From NCBI RefSeq assembly GCF_900176165.1, contig NZ_FWWU01000009.1:456001-520000 (forward strand): 64,000 bases of DNA. The letters run 5' to 3'. The position numbers were made by a program, and so were the translations under genes. The notes below the pieces were generated by a model. The model saw only the letters and a list, made by a program, of their open reading frames with translations. It ran no database searches and was not told the DNA's origin. The DNA is from Deinococcus hopiensis KR-140. GTDB taxonomy: Bacteria > Deinococcota > Deinococci > Deinococcales > Deinococcaceae. Below are positions 1 through 14,281 of the stretch, piece after piece (the stretch's first letter is position 1; every line of letters starts with the position of its first letter).

Positions 1-44
1 AGCGTTTCGGGATCTGGGGCGGGCTTGGAATCAGGCGGGGTCAT
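1..44 (-). CDS. 5' end of a gene running off the left edge
   Basis: Only the first 14 codons are in the window (MTPPDSKPAPDPET), so no function can be assigned. The start is supported by a TACCCT -10 box at 51-56 on the minus strand. It ends 6 nt before the ATG, the leaderless arrangement seen at many starts in this window. The Pro- and acid-rich beginning suggests a flexible N-terminus. Confidence 0.5.
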   Translation of the reverse strand, partial: MTPPDSKPAPDPET

Positions 45-75
45 GGAGGCAGGGTAGAGGGTGGGGGAAGCGGGC

Positions 76-347
76 TCAAGGGGCGGTGCGGCCTTTCGGT
101 GGGCCGGGGCGTCCCAGCAGGAACCCCTGCGTACGCTCGCAGCCCAGTTCACGCACCTGCAGGAGTTGGGCGCTGAGGATGCATGTGGGCCCGGCAAGCA
201 GAAACGTGGGGATAAGCGGGGAAGTCCTCGCCGCGCCACAGCGTCGCCACCCACGCGGCGTGCAGCGCCAGCAGGAGGACGGTGAGGGTCAAGGTGACGC
301 GCCCCCAAGGGGGGTTCTCGGGTGCTCTCCGGGGGAGGGGAGGTCAT
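76..347 (-). pseudogene. Decayed small membrane protein gene
   Basis: The minus strand reads as a sensible small membrane protein only if frames are joined. One frame gives ENPPWGRVTLT followed by a Leu/Ala-rich membrane segment ending near LWRGEDFPAYP. A second frame continues TFLLAGPTCILSAQLLQ and then a basic tail ending KGRTAP and a TGA at 76-78. A possible ATG lies at 345-347 behind a TACACA box. At least one, probably two, frameshifts separate start and stop. The family is not recognised. It sits between the leftmost gene and the gcv operon. Confidence 0.45.
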
Positions 348-404
348 GGTCCTGTGTAAGCGGGGGGCAGTCCCTTCGTTCAAACTGGAGTAGAGGGACC
401 GTAA

Positions 405-432
405 CCAGAAAGGGCAGCCCCCGCCTTTCTGG
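405..432. terminator. Possible hairpin downstream of gcvP
   Basis: A perfect 9-bp inverted repeat (CCAGAAAGG / CCTTTCTGG) with a 10-nt loop lies 27 bp past the gcvP stop. No U-tract follows it on the minus strand, so a terminator role for the gcv operon is inferred from position only. Confidence 0.3.
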
Positions 433-458
433 AGCCGCTCCTTTCTCCCCTCTTATCT

Positions 459-3320
<2,862 letters not shown>

Positions 3321-3350
3321 GGAGTTCTCCTTGAAGAGTCATCAGGAATC

Positions 3351-3402
3351 AGTCGCCAGTCGCCAGGACAAGCTGGCTGCTGGCGACTGGCAACTGGCGA
3401 CT
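3351..3402. repeat. Inverted repeat in the gcvH-gcvP spacer
   Basis: The 81-bp spacer is built mostly from repeats of a CTGGCGACT unit. CCAGTCGCCAG at 3356-3366 pairs with CTGGCGACTGG at 3380-3390, and a further partial unit touches the gcvH stop codon. On the operon mRNA this would form a hairpin between the two genes. It could tune the gcvH:gcvP ratio or stabilise a processed end, or it could be a mobile small repeat. That role is inference. Confidence 0.6.
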
Positions 3403-3764
3403 TAGCTGTTCGCGGCGCTGTACGCTTCTGCGTCCATCAGATCGCCGCTTTCTTCGGTCACGTCAAGTTTGAAGAGCCAGCCGCCCTCGTAGGGGCCGCT
3501 GTTCACGAGTTCGGGGCTGCCCGAGAGGTCCTCGTTCACGGCCACGATGGTGCCACTGGCAGGAGCGTAGATGTCGGAGGCCGTTTTCACGCTCTCCACG
3601 ACGGCCACCGTCTCGCCCGCCGTGACCACGCGGCCCACCTCGGGCAGTTCGACGTATACCACGTCGCCGAGCTGGTCCTGGGCAAAGTCGGAGATGCCGA
3701 CGGTGCCGTCAGCGGCGAGCCATTCGTGGGAGGCGGCGTACTTCAGTTCGGAGGGGGTTTGCAT
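3402..3764 (-). CDS. gcvH: Glycine cleavage system H protein
   Basis: At 120 residues it is slightly shorter than typical H-proteins (about 125-130). H-protein shuttles the aminomethyl intermediate from GcvP to GcvT, then to the lipoamide dehydrogenase. The lipoyl-attachment segment VVESVKTASD is intact, with the modified lysine at residue 60. The motif HEWL near residue 13 and DLMDAEAY at the C-terminus also fit. The ATG has an AGGAG site upstream. It lies between gcvT and gcvP in the same operon. No L-protein gene is in the window. Confidence 0.97.
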   Translation of the reverse strand: MQTPSELKYAASHEWLAADGTVGISDFAQDQLGDVVYVELPEVGRVVTAGETVAVVESVKTASDIYAPASGTIVAVNEDLSGSPELVNSGPYEGGWLFKLDVTEESGDLMDAEAYSAANS

Positions 3765-3817
3765 GGGGTGATTCTCCTATACGTCGGGGCCGGGCGTGTC
3801 ATCCCGCAAAGGGCGGC

Positions 3818-4891
3818 TTAAGCTCTCTTGTAAAAGGGGAGGTCTACCCGCCGCGCCGGATGCGCCTTGCCCCGCACCTCCACCTCGAAGGTGTCGCTGG
3901 AAGCCACGTCGGCGTTTACGAGCGCCATGGCGATGGGGTGACCCAGGGTGGGACTGGCGCTGCCGCTGGTCACGTGGCCCACCGGAACACCGTTCAGCAG
4001 CACCGAATAGCCCTCACGCACGGGCACACGGTCCAGCGTGAGGCCGACGAGCCTGTGGGGCGGCTCTTTCCGAATATGCTCGCGGCCCACGTGGTCTTTG
4101 TCCTTGGCCACCCAGGTGTAGGTGCTGCTCAGGGGGTGCAACTCCTCGGTGAATTCGTGACCATAGAGGGGAAAGCCCGCTTCCAGCCGCAAGGTGTCGC
4201 GTGCGCCCAGCCCAGCGGGCGTCAGGCCCACGGCGACGAGCTTGTCCCAGATGGTCTCGGCCTCGCTGGCGTCGGTGAAAACCTCGAAGCCGTCCTCGCC
4301 TGTGTAACCCGTGCGTGCCAGCAGCACGCCAAATCCGAACAGCTTGGCGGGGAAGAAGGCGTTCTTCTTCTTCTGGCCCAGGTCCACGTCAATGTGGGGC
4401 TGCAGCAGCGTCTCCGCCTGCGGTCCCTGCACGGCGAGCAGGCCCCAGAGGTCCGATTCGTCAGTAAGCTGCACGTCGAAGCCCGCCGTATGCGTCTGAA
4501 GGTGCGCCCAGTCCTTGCCGATGTTGCTCGCGTTGACCACCAGCAGGTATTCGGCCTCACCGGCGCGGTACACGTAGATGTCGTCCACCAGGCCGCCCGC
4601 GTCGTTCGGCAGCCAGTTGTACTGGGCACGGCCCGGCTTGAGCTTCGAGACGTCGTTGGTGGTCACGCGCTGGAGGAAGGCTTCGGCGTCAGGCCCCTTG
4701 ACCCGGAACTCGCCCATGTGTGACACGTCGAACAGCCCGGCCTGGGTCCGCACGGCCTGGTGTTCGGCCTTCACGCCCGCGTACTGCACGGGCATGTCCC
4801 ACCCACCAAACGGCACCATCCGGGCACCGGCCCGCAGGTGTGCGGCATAAAGGGGGGTCCGCTTGAGCGGGGTTTCAGGGGTCTCGGTCAC
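3818..4891 (-). CDS. gcvT: Aminomethyltransferase, glycine cleavage T-protein
   Basis: GcvT moves the methylene group from the H-protein arm to tetrahydrofolate, releasing ammonia. I start it at the GTG at 4889-4891 (VTETPETPLKRTPL), giving 357 residues, close to the usual ~360. The frame is open upstream to a TTG at 5005, but a TACAGT -10 box lies 6 nt before this GTG, which argues for a leaderless start. Family features include FGGWDMPVQY, FDVSHMGE, TNDVSKL and GYTGEDGFE. It is the first gene of the gcvT-H-P operon, so this promoter probably drives all three. Confidence 0.95.
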   Translation of the reverse strand: MTETPETPLKRTPLYAAHLRAGARMVPFGGWDMPVQYAGVKAEHQAVRTQAGLFDVSHMGEFRVKGPDAEAFLQRVTTNDVSKLKPGRAQYNWLPNDAGGLVDDIYVYRAGEAEYLLVVNASNIGKDWAHLQTHTAGFDVQLTDESDLWGLLAVQGPQAETLLQPHIDVDLGQKKKNAFFPAKLFGFGVLLARTGYTGEDGFEVFTDASEAETIWDKLVAVGLTPAGLGARDTLRLEAGFPLYGHEFTEELHPLSSTYTWVAKDKDHVGREHIRKEPPHRLVGLTLDRVPVREGYSVLLNGVPVGHVTSGSASPTLGHPIAMALVNADVASSDTFEVEVRGKAHPARRVDLPFYKRA

Positions 4892-4897
4892 CCCCAA

Positions 4898-4903
4898 ACT
4901 GTA
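4898..4903 (-). promoter_or_regulatory. -10 element of the gcvTHP operon
   Basis: TACAGT on the minus strand ends 6 nt before the gcvT GTG, predicting a transcript that begins at or near the start codon. No convincing -35 hexamer and no glycine-riboswitch-like fold was recognised upstream. Control of this operon therefore probably does not use the tandem glycine riboswitch known elsewhere. Confidence 0.6.
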
Positions 4904-5210
4904 CCGGAACGGGGGCAAAAGCGTCCGGGCGGTACGGACGCCTGGGGGGGTGAAGTGAGGGAGAAAGAAAGAAAGAACCCCGCTGCCATACGGAGTTTTT
5001 GGCAACCATCGCAGCGCTGTCAGAAGCAGTTGAAGACGCTCTGGTATGGGAAGGCCGCGGCAACAGAAGTCGGTCTACGAATTGATGACCCGCCGCGCTT
5101 TGCAAGGGCTGCGATGAGGGCTGAGTCCAGAGGCGCCCTGGGAAGCGGCCAAGCAGTTCCTCAACGGGAGCGGGTCGACCCTCAGTAAAAGGTGTCTAAG
5201 ATAGGCGTTT
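4904..5210. other. Intergenic stretch with no recognised gene
   Basis: Short open frames exist on both strands, including an N-terminal extension frame of gcvT, but none reads like a known family. A TAAGAT box near 5195 may serve the small reading frame that follows. The base composition is more AT-rich than the flanking genes. Confidence 0.4.
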
Positions 5211-5474
5211 ATGGGCTTGGCCCATCATGGCCATACTGGCGTTTGTATATCCACGGTAGATAATGCGGGTAGGTTTTCGCTCAATGGCAAACGCTGTTTG
5301 AATGCCTGGAGCGTTTATGATGTGGACCATACAGGTGATTCCATGAAGGATTGGTGGAGTGCAACTCGAGCATGTCCGGGGAGCGAGAGGGAGAACGCTG
5401 CTGGAATGCTCGGTGCACTTAAGGCCTTAACCTCTGAAGGCGTCTTCCGTAGGGCAGCGGAACCTGTTCCGTGA
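5211..5474 (+). CDS. Small hypothetical protein, doubtful
   Basis: An 87-codon frame (MGLAHHGHTG...RAAEPVP) has a TAAGAT box about 8 nt before its ATG. Its TGA overlaps the next gene's GTG (GTGA at 5471-5474), which looks like translational coupling. Against this, many third positions are A or T, unlike the GC-rich neighbours, and no family is recognised. It may be a recently acquired small gene, a decayed one or chance. Treat as tentative. Confidence 0.3.
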   Translation: MGLAHHGHTGVCISTVDNAGRFSLNGKRCLNAWSVYDVDHTGDSMKDWWSATRACPGSERENAAGMLGALKALTSEGVFRRAAEPVP

Positions 5475-6001
5475 CGCCCGCCCACCTTCTCGCCGTTCTT
5501 CCCCCACCCGAACTCGCGTCACAAGTGGAAGCGTTCCGGGCACCGCTGGGCCTGCGCGAGAGCCCGCCCCACGTCACGGTCAAGGCGCGGAGTGGTTTGG
5601 GGGTGAATCTGGACTGGGTGAAAGCGGCGCGGGCGGTGGTGGACGCCAGCCCCCTCTTTCCCTTGACAGTTGAGGGGGCGCGGACTTTTCGCAGTGGCAG
5701 CGCGGTGTATCTGGCGGTCACTTCCCCGGGGCTCGTCGCCCTGCACGTGCGGCTGCTCGAAGCATTGGAACCCGCCCAGCGCTTCGGATACGAGGGGCCG
5801 CACATGACGCCTCACCTGACGTTGGCCCTGGGAAGACACAGGGTGGACTTGGAGGGAGTTTTTCAGGCGGCCCGGGAAGCGTTCGCCCACCTGGAGGCGC
5901 AGCCTCTTACCTTTACCGTGCGCGAGGTCTGGCGAATGCGGAAGGCGGGACCGGGAGCGCTCTACTTGCCGGAGGAAGCCTGGGAGCTGGCCGGAGGCTG
6001 A
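5471..6001 (+). CDS. thpR: RNA 2',3'-cyclic phosphodiesterase (2H family, ThpR/LigT-like)
   Basis: The 176-residue product carries the two catalytic HxT motifs of the 2H phosphoesterases: HVT at residues 34-36 and HLT at 115-117, about 80 residues apart as in the family. Known members open 2',3'-cyclic phosphates on RNA ends, and some also join tRNA halves in vitro. It starts at a GTG that overlaps the stop of a doubtful small frame. Its last 40 bp overlap the end of the convergent formyl-THF cyclo-ligase gene. Confidence 0.85.
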   Translation: MTPAHLLAVLPPPELASQVEAFRAPLGLRESPPHVTVKARSGLGVNLDWVKAARAVVDASPLFPLTVEGARTFRSGSAVYLAVTSPGLVALHVRLLEALEPAQRFGYEGPHMTPHLTLALGRHRVDLEGVFQAAREAFAHLEAQPLTFTVREVWRMRKAGPGALYLPEEAWELAGG

Positions 6002-6540
6002 ACGGCCCGCACGCCCGCTTCCGTCACCAGCCAGCCCACCCGCAGGTCGTGGAGCTGGCACGGGAGGGCCTCTACCACCAGCGCCTCCCATACCACGCCC
6101 GCTGTGAGGCCGGAGAAGCTGGGGAGCAGGCGGTCATAGAAGCCGCCCCCGTAGCCCAGCCGCACGCCCCAGCGGTCAAAGGCGAGGGCGGGCAGGAGCA
6201 CAGCGTCCACCGTTTCCAGGGGAACTTGCGGCGCATTGGCGGGAGGCTGGAGCGCTCCGAAGCGGCTGACCTCCGTGGCCGTGTCCCAGGGATGCAGCGT
6301 CAGGCGCGGCTCGGGGCGAAAGCGGGCCCGGGTGGTCAGGAGCTCGAACTGGGAGGCGAGGGCGTCCACAACAGGCTCGCCGGGCAGGGCCCGGTAGGCC
6401 AGGACGCGCTGCACGTCCCGCTCCTGAAGGAAGGAAATCAGGTGGGCCGTCACGTCCAGCGAGCGGTCAGGCAACTTTGCCCGCCTTTTCCGCGCCCAGG
6501 CCCGCCACTCGTCTTTGGGGGAGGCGCGCTGGGGCAGCAT
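5962..6540 (-). CDS. 5-formyltetrahydrofolate cyclo-ligase
   Basis: The enzyme converts 5-formyl-THF to 5,10-methenyl-THF with ATP, a salvage step in one-carbon metabolism. The C-terminal family motif is clear: LLPALAFDRWGVRLGYGGGFYDRLL, cited here in two parts (LLPALAFDRWGVRLG and YGGGFYDRLL). I choose the ATG at 6538-6540 (MLPQRASPKDEWR), giving 192 residues. A TATCGT box ends 7 nt before it. Longer starts would run into the divergent SDR gene. It converges on and overlaps thpR. Confidence 0.9.
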   Translation of the reverse strand: MLPQRASPKDEWRAWARKRRAKLPDRSLDVTAHLISFLQERDVQRVLAYRALPGEPVVDALASQFELLTTRARFRPEPRLTLHPWDTATEVSRFGALQPPANAPQVPLETVDAVLLPALAFDRWGVRLGYGGGFYDRLLPSFSGLTAGVVWEALVVEALPCQLHDLRVGWLVTEAGVRAVQPPASSQASSGK

Positions 6541-6589
6541 GTACTGGACGATACCGTGCCACGGTCCCTGGCATGCTCTGCTGGCTACC

Positions 6590-7218
6590 ATGAGGACGCT
6601 GATCGTGGGAGCGACGGGAGGCATTGGGGCGGCGGCGGCGCGGGCATTTGCAGCTCAGAGCGGCCCGTTATGGCTGAGCGCCCGCCACCGTGAACGCCTG
6701 GAAACCCTGGCGGCCGAACTGGGGGCCGAGGCCCGCCCCGCCGATCTGGGTTACGAGAGCCATGTCAGCGCGCTGCTGGAGGGCCTTACGGAGCTGGATA
6801 CCGTGGTCTACGCCGCCGGAGCCGCCCTGCCCAGTCCACTTGCCGAGGCCGATCCTGCCCGGGTCCGTGCGGTGTGGAACGCGAACTATTTCGGGGCGCT
6901 GTGGCTGCTCAAGCACGGGCTGGGGCGGCTGGCTCCCGGCGGACGAATGTATCTGCTTGGGGCCCGACCCGAACTGGTTACGGTGCGGGGGTTCTCGCAG
7001 TACGCAGCAAGCAAGGCCGCCCTGGCCCGCGCCGCGGAGGTGGCCCGGCTGGAAGCGCGGGGTGTGGGCATCACCCTCGTGCTGCCCCCTGCGGTGGATA
7101 CGGAGCTCTGGGCGCAGGTGGGCCGGGTGCCGCGCGGTGCCCTCGCGCCCGGGGTGGTGGCCCAGGCCCTGCTCGAAGACCGTTCCGGGCCTGGGCAAAC
7201 CGAGTTGAGAATTGGGGC

Positions 7219-7222
<4 letters not shown>
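6590..7222 (+). CDS. Short-chain dehydrogenase/reductase
   Basis: The 210-residue SDR opens directly with the nucleotide-binding motif (VGATGGIG, residues 6-13). It keeps the YxxxK catalytic pair in QYAASKAAL and an AAGAALP version of the NAG motif. Substrate cannot be told. It is divergent from the cyclo-ligase gene with 49 bp between starts. It converges on hisIE, with stop codons sharing bases. Confidence 0.88.
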
Positions 7223-8651
<1,429 letters not shown>

Positions 8652-8658
8652 GTCCCGC

Positions 8659-8664
8659 AGTCTA
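8659..8664 (-). promoter_or_regulatory. -10 element of hisF-hisIE
   Basis: TAGACT on the minus strand is 7 nt before the hisF GTG, predicting a leaderless transcript for the two-gene unit. Confidence 0.55.
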
Positions 8665-8801
8665 GCCCGCGCCCCTTGTGCCGTTGACTGAGTCGGCTAG
8701 AAGCGCTCCGCTCTACGTCAAAAGGCTCAGTCTATGTGCTTCCTCACATTGATGAACTTTTCATACTTCGGCGGGTTACCCTGGAGCCAGAGGGGGCAAC
8801 C

Positions 8802-9218
8802 ATGGCGCATCGCCGCATTCTGCTGGTGGACGACAATCCGAAAGACGTGGAACTGACCCTGACGGCGCTGGAGGACGAGCTTGGCGCGCATGACGTCACG
8901 GTGGCCGGCAGCGGGGTCGAGGCGCTGGACCTGTTGCAAAACGCCCCGCTGCTTCCGGATCTGATCTTGCTGGATCTGAACATGCCTCAGATGGACGGTC
9001 TGGCCGTGTTGGACGCCATCCGTGCCGAGCAGACCACCCGCGACATTCCGGTGGTCATGCTCACCACGAGCGGCGAGAACCGCGACGTGCGCGAGAGCTA
9101 CCAGCACGGGGCCAGCGCCTACGTAGTCAAGCCGATGGATTTCGGCCAGTTCCGGGACGCCATCCGCACCATTACCGACTTCTGGACGCAGCTCAACCGC
9201 CGCCCTCAGCTGCGCTGA
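8802..9218 (+). CDS. Single-domain response regulator (Rcp1/CheY-like)
   Basis: The 138-residue product is a lone receiver domain with no output domain. Acidic pocket residues D10-D11, phospho-acceptor D58 (LLDLNMP) and the late KP motif (VVKPMDF) are present. The opening LVDDNPKDVELTL resembles the Rcp1-type regulators that pair with bacteriophytochromes and other hybrid kinases. No kinase gene lies nearby, so the partner is unknown. The start is the ATG at 8802, behind a GAGGGGG site. Confidence 0.9.
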   Translation: MAHRRILLVDDNPKDVELTLTALEDELGAHDVTVAGSGVEALDLLQNAPLLPDLILLDLNMPQMDGLAVLDAIRAEQTTRDIPVVMLTTSGENRDVRESYQHGASAYVVKPMDFGQFRDAIRTITDFWTQLNRRPQLR

Positions 9219-9285
9219 CGAGACCGGCCTTGATCGCGCGTTTACCCGCGCACGTTTGCGTTGCAGCGCCGGTTACCCTGACCCC

Positions 9286-10113
<828 letters not shown>

Positions 10114-10122
10114 GGGCAGAGC

Positions 10123-10985
10123 GTGGCCGCTGAACCGGCCTTCGCCCAAGCGGCCGACCTCGCGGCGTTGCGTGAGGCTTACGGCCCGATACTGGAGCGG
10201 TTGATATTTTTACCGAACGGCACGGCTCCGGCCTATCCGGCGGACGGACCCTCCGGGCGCTTTTTCCTCAAGGTGTTGCCCCCCACCCTCTACGCGTAAA
10301 CGGTGCGGCAGAGGCTGGAGGCGAACGTGCCGTTGCTGGGTGTATTGCGGCGCATTGGGGTGCTGCCGAATGTTTTGGAGCCCCACCCTGGCGGGAGAGT
10401 CGCTGACCGAAGTGGAAGGCCACACGCTCGCCCACTTCAGGTGGATTGACGGCTGGCAGTCCGGGCACAGGTTGGACGCACGCGCCGCCCGAACTCGCGC
10501 CGTTCGCGGGACGCCCGCACGCGGGGACGGCGAAAGTCCGTGGCCGAGGTTCCCCGCCTTCCCGTGCCGCCCGAGGACTTCGCCCTGCCCTGCGGGGAGG
10601 GGTTGCGGGCGGACTTGGAGTGGCTCGGTCCGCTCCTGCCCGGTGGCCGCCCCACGCCGCTCGCGCTGTGGGAGCGCCTGCTTGCGCACCATGTCCTGTT
10701 CCGGCGGCCACCCGTTGCAGGCGGGCGGCCGCCTGCAACGGGTGGCCCTTCGTCCTGCGCCACACCGGCGCGCACGGGGCAGAGAAGCGAGTTGAGCCCA
10801 GACGTGCTGGGGTTCTATTTTTTCCGCCTGGTGCTGGGCGACCTCGCGGTGGACGTGACCATGCTGCTGCGGGGAAACACCCGCCCTGAGGAGGACGAGG
10901 CGAATCTGAGGGTGCTGGAGCGTTTTGTGTTGCCCGCCTTGCAAAACGTGGAGGCGGAGTTGCAGACGGTGGGCGCAAGCTTGCG

Positions 10986-10989
<4 letters not shown>
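10123..10989 (+). pseudogene. Broken aminoglycoside/choline phosphotransferase-family gene
   Basis: A GTG frame (VAAEPAFAQAADLAALR...GRFFLKVLPPTLYA) stops at an in-frame TAA at 10297-10299. It then continues sensibly (TVRQRLEANVPLLGVLRRIG) before shifting frame in the region holding TEVEGHTLAHFRWIDGWQ. The last 150 codons are open again (LPVPPEDFALP...LRADLEWLGPLLPGG...ELQTVGASLR). The pattern fits a sugar/aminoglycoside phosphotransferase-like fold. A perfect palindrome sits inside the 3' part. The stop overlaps the convergent ttcA stop. Confidence 0.75.
10706..10747. repeat. Perfect 17-bp palindrome inside the broken phosphotransferase gene
   Basis: GGCCACCCGTTGCAGGC at 10706-10722 is exactly reverse-complemented at 10731-10747 around an 8-nt loop. 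It keeps the local reading frame open, and the encoded stretch RPPVAGGRPPATGG reads like an insertion. It may be a copy of a small dispersed palindromic element. No second copy was noticed in this window. Confidence 0.75.
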
Positions 10990-11864
<875 letters not shown>

Positions 11865-12020
11865 GGGGTCTCGGTTCGCCCGCAGGAAAGCGGGGCAGAG
11901 GAACATGGTAGCCCGCCGGCGATGGCCGCGTTCTTCCCGGGCTTTCAATCGGCCGCCCGGACCTGCCGGCCCCGCCTTCACCTTCCCGCTGCAGCCCTGC
12001 GCTAGCCTGCCCGCACCACC

Positions 12021-13640
12021 GTGAAGACCTCTGCCCCTCTCCGCCTTGCCCTGCTGCTGGGGGCCCTGCTCACCCCCGCGCTGGCCCAGACCTCGGAAAC
12101 GTCCGCTCCGGCCGCGCTGCCCGGGCCGCAGGTCCCCGCGCTGACTGTTCCGACTCCTCCCTTCCCCACGCCGGTCACGGTTCCGGCCCTCCCCGAGGCT
12201 CCCGCCTTGCCCCCGCCTCCCGCGCCCATCAGCACCGTGCGCGGGCTGTGGGTAGACGCCTTCGGGCCGGGGCTCAAGACGCGGGCGCAGGTGACGAGGA
12301 CGGTGGCAGACGCGTCGGAACTCGGGATCAACGCCCTGTTCGTGCAGGCCGTTCGGCGCTCGGACTGCCTGTGCCGCCGCTCCAGCCTGCCTGTGGTCAC
12401 CGATGCGGACCTGGAAAAGGACTTTGATCCCCTGGCGGAGGTCACCCGGCAGGCGCACGCCCTGGGGATACGCGTGATTGCCTGGGTCAGCGTAACGGGC
12501 GCGTCGAACGCCAGCGTGCCCAACAGCAGCCCGGCGCACGTCTCGCGCACGCACGGCCCCACTGCGGGGGCGGCCTCGTGGCTCTCGCGTCAGCGCGACG
12601 GAGCGTGGCTGCAGGGCAGTGACGCCTGGCTGGACCCCGCCATTCCCGCCGCCGCCGATCACATGGCGAACGGGGTGATCAGCCTGGTGAAGAACTATCC
12701 TGTGGACGGAGTGCAGCTGGACCGCATCCGTTATCCGGACGGCGGAAACTGGGGCTACGATCCCAAGACCGTGGCCCGCTACCGCGCGGAGACGGGCACG
12801 CGCGGCACCCCGGCTGCCAGCGATCCGCGATGGCAGAACTGGAAGCGCGAGCAGGTCACAGCCCTGGTGCGGCGGGTGGCGCTGGGGGTCAAGGCAGTGC
12901 GGCCCAACATATGGGTGACGGCGGCCACGATCACCTACGGCCCACCGCCCGCGGCCGGGGACATGGACGCCTTTCGCAAGACGCGCACCTACGCCGACGT
13001 CCTGCAGGACTGGCCGACGTGGATGCGGGCGGGGCTGCTGGACCTCAACGTCTTGATGAACTACAAGCGCGACGCGGTCGGCGAGCAGGGCGCGTGGCTG
13101 GACGGCTGGAACGCCTTTGCGGTCAGCGTGCGTGGGGGGGCCGAGGTCGCGGGCGGCACAGCGCTGTACCTCAATCCACCCGCCGTGAGTGCTGCCCAGG
13201 CGCGGCGGACGGTGGCGGCTGGGCTGGGCTGGGTGGGGTACTCGTACCGCACACCCACGCTGGACGTATACGGCACCCGGCAGAGCACGGCGCAGGGACT
13301 GGCGGCCATCCGCACCGCCATGACGGCTCCCGGGGGAGCGTTGGCCGAGCCGCTGGCCTGGACGGCCTCACCACCGAATATGCGCGGGCTGAGCGGACGA
13401 ATTGTAGGCACGGCCAGGCCGGGGGGCCGGAGTGTGGAGGCCCTACGCGGCGGGCAGGTTATAGCGCGGGGCACCACGGACGGCAGCGGCTACTACGGCT
13501 TTCTGAACCTGGCCCCCGGTCCCGTCGAAATTCGCGTCGGCGGTCAGCGCTGGGCCGAGCCCGTGCCGGAGGTAGGCGTGGTGCGGTACCCAGACCTGCT
13601 CGTGCGTGACGCGCCGTTAGCAAGCGGCACCGCGCGGTGA
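12021..13640 (+). CDS. Secreted GHL10-type glycoside hydrolase
   Basis: The 539-residue product has a cleavable signal peptide ending near ALAQT, then a Pro/Ala-rich linker. From about residue 73 comes a TIM barrel starting VRGLWVDAFGPG, with the conserved VDGVQLDRIRYPDG in the middle. This is the glycosyl-hydrolase-like GHL10 (DUF187-related) pattern. The last ~75 residues (GRIVGTARPGGRSVEALRGG...GYYGFLNLAPG) look like a carboxypeptidase-regulatory-like beta domain. The substrate is not known. A GH114-like gene follows immediately but is broken, suggesting a former polysaccharide-degrading pair. Confidence 0.82.
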   Translation: MKTSAPLRLALLLGALLTPALAQTSETSAPAALPGPQVPALTVPTPPFPTPVTVPALPEAPALPPPPAPISTVRGLWVDAFGPGLKTRAQVTRTVADASELGINALFVQAVRRSDCLCRRSSLPVVTDADLEKDFDPLAEVTRQAHALGIRVIAWVSVTGASNASVPNSSPAHVSRTHGPTAGAASWLSRQRDGAWLQGSDAWLDPAIPAAADHMANGVISLVKNYPVDGVQLDRIRYPDGGNWGYDPKTVARYRAETGTRGTPAASDPRWQNWKREQVTALVRRVALGVKAVRPNIWVTAATITYGPPPAAGDMDAFRKTRTYADVLQDWPTWMRAGLLDLNVLMNYKRDAVGEQGAWLDGWNAFAVSVRGGAEVAGGTALYLNPPAVSAAQARRTVAAGLGWVGYSYRTPTLDVYGTRQSTAQGLAAIRTAMTAPGGALAEPLAWTASPPNMRGLSGRIVGTARPGGRSVEALRGGQVIARGTTDGSGYYGFLNLAPGPVEIRVGGQRWAEPVPEVGVVRYPDLLVRDAPLASGTAR

Positions 13641-14238
13641 AGCGCTGGGTGCTGGCCGTGTGCCCGCTCGCCGCCGCTGGCTTCTCTTGCGGGAATCGGG
13701 CGGTCCACGCCCGGGACCTCCTTTCAGACTCAGTTCACGGGCCTGCCCCCCTTCGCCTGAGGTGCGCGACTTCTCCGCGGGAACCCTGGAAGACTGGCGG
13801 CCGCGGGCATCCCCAATGGCACGGCGAGCGCTGGTTGGACATCCGCCGTCTGGACCTCCTCGCGCCCCCCGTACGGGCGGAGCAAGACCGTTGCCGCGCC
13901 CTGGGTTTCGGTGGGGTGGATCCTGGCAACCTGGACGGGTACGGGGTGAACCCGGGCTTTCCCGGGAGGACGCGCTGCGCTACGCCCACTGGCTGACGCG
14001 CGGGGCGCATCTGCTCGGCCTGAAGAACGTGCCGGACCTCGTGCCTCAGCTCGAACCGACCTTCGGCTGGGCCGTCGTACTGCGCCGCGCAGGGGTGGTG
14101 CTCGGGGCGGCCCTTTGTGCAGCGCGGCAAGTGGAATACACCGACTCGGGCGTCACGCTGGGCCAGGTCTGCCGTGAGGCGCAGGCCAACGGCTTTTTCG
14201 CCCTGCTGCGCCGCCGCACGCTGGACGGCCGGAGCTGA
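13637..14238 (+). pseudogene. Frameshifted GH114-type endo-alpha-1,4-polygalactosaminidase gene
   Basis: The gene starts with a lipoprotein-like signal (MKRWVLAVCPLAAAGFSC) in a frame overlapping the upstream stop (GTGA). GH114-like pieces then occur in two alternating frames: FSAGTLEDWRP; then GERWLDIRRLD, CRALGFGGVDPGNLDGY and NPGFP; then ALRYAHWLTRGAHLLGLKNVPDLVPQLEP and EYTDSGVTLG. At least three frame changes are needed. Known GH114 enzymes cut galactosamine-rich exopolysaccharide. The overlap with the GHL10 gene implies a former operon. Confidence 0.75.
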
Positions 14239-14281
14239 ACCTGTCCATGATGGCTGCCCGCCCCTTCGCTACACTCGCCCC

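Noticed and set aside
4892..5005. TTG-initiated N-terminal extension of gcvT
   Set aside because: The 38 extra residues are not family-like and the TACAGT box at 4898-4903 places transcription at the internal GTG.
4892..5210. Glycine riboswitch upstream of the gcv operon
   Set aside because: No tandem aptamer-like structure recognised, and the likely promoter leaves no leader.
8700..8800. Radiation/desiccation response motif upstream of the response regulator
   Set aside because: The sequence lacks the palindromic TTATGNNA...TNNCATAA-type pattern.
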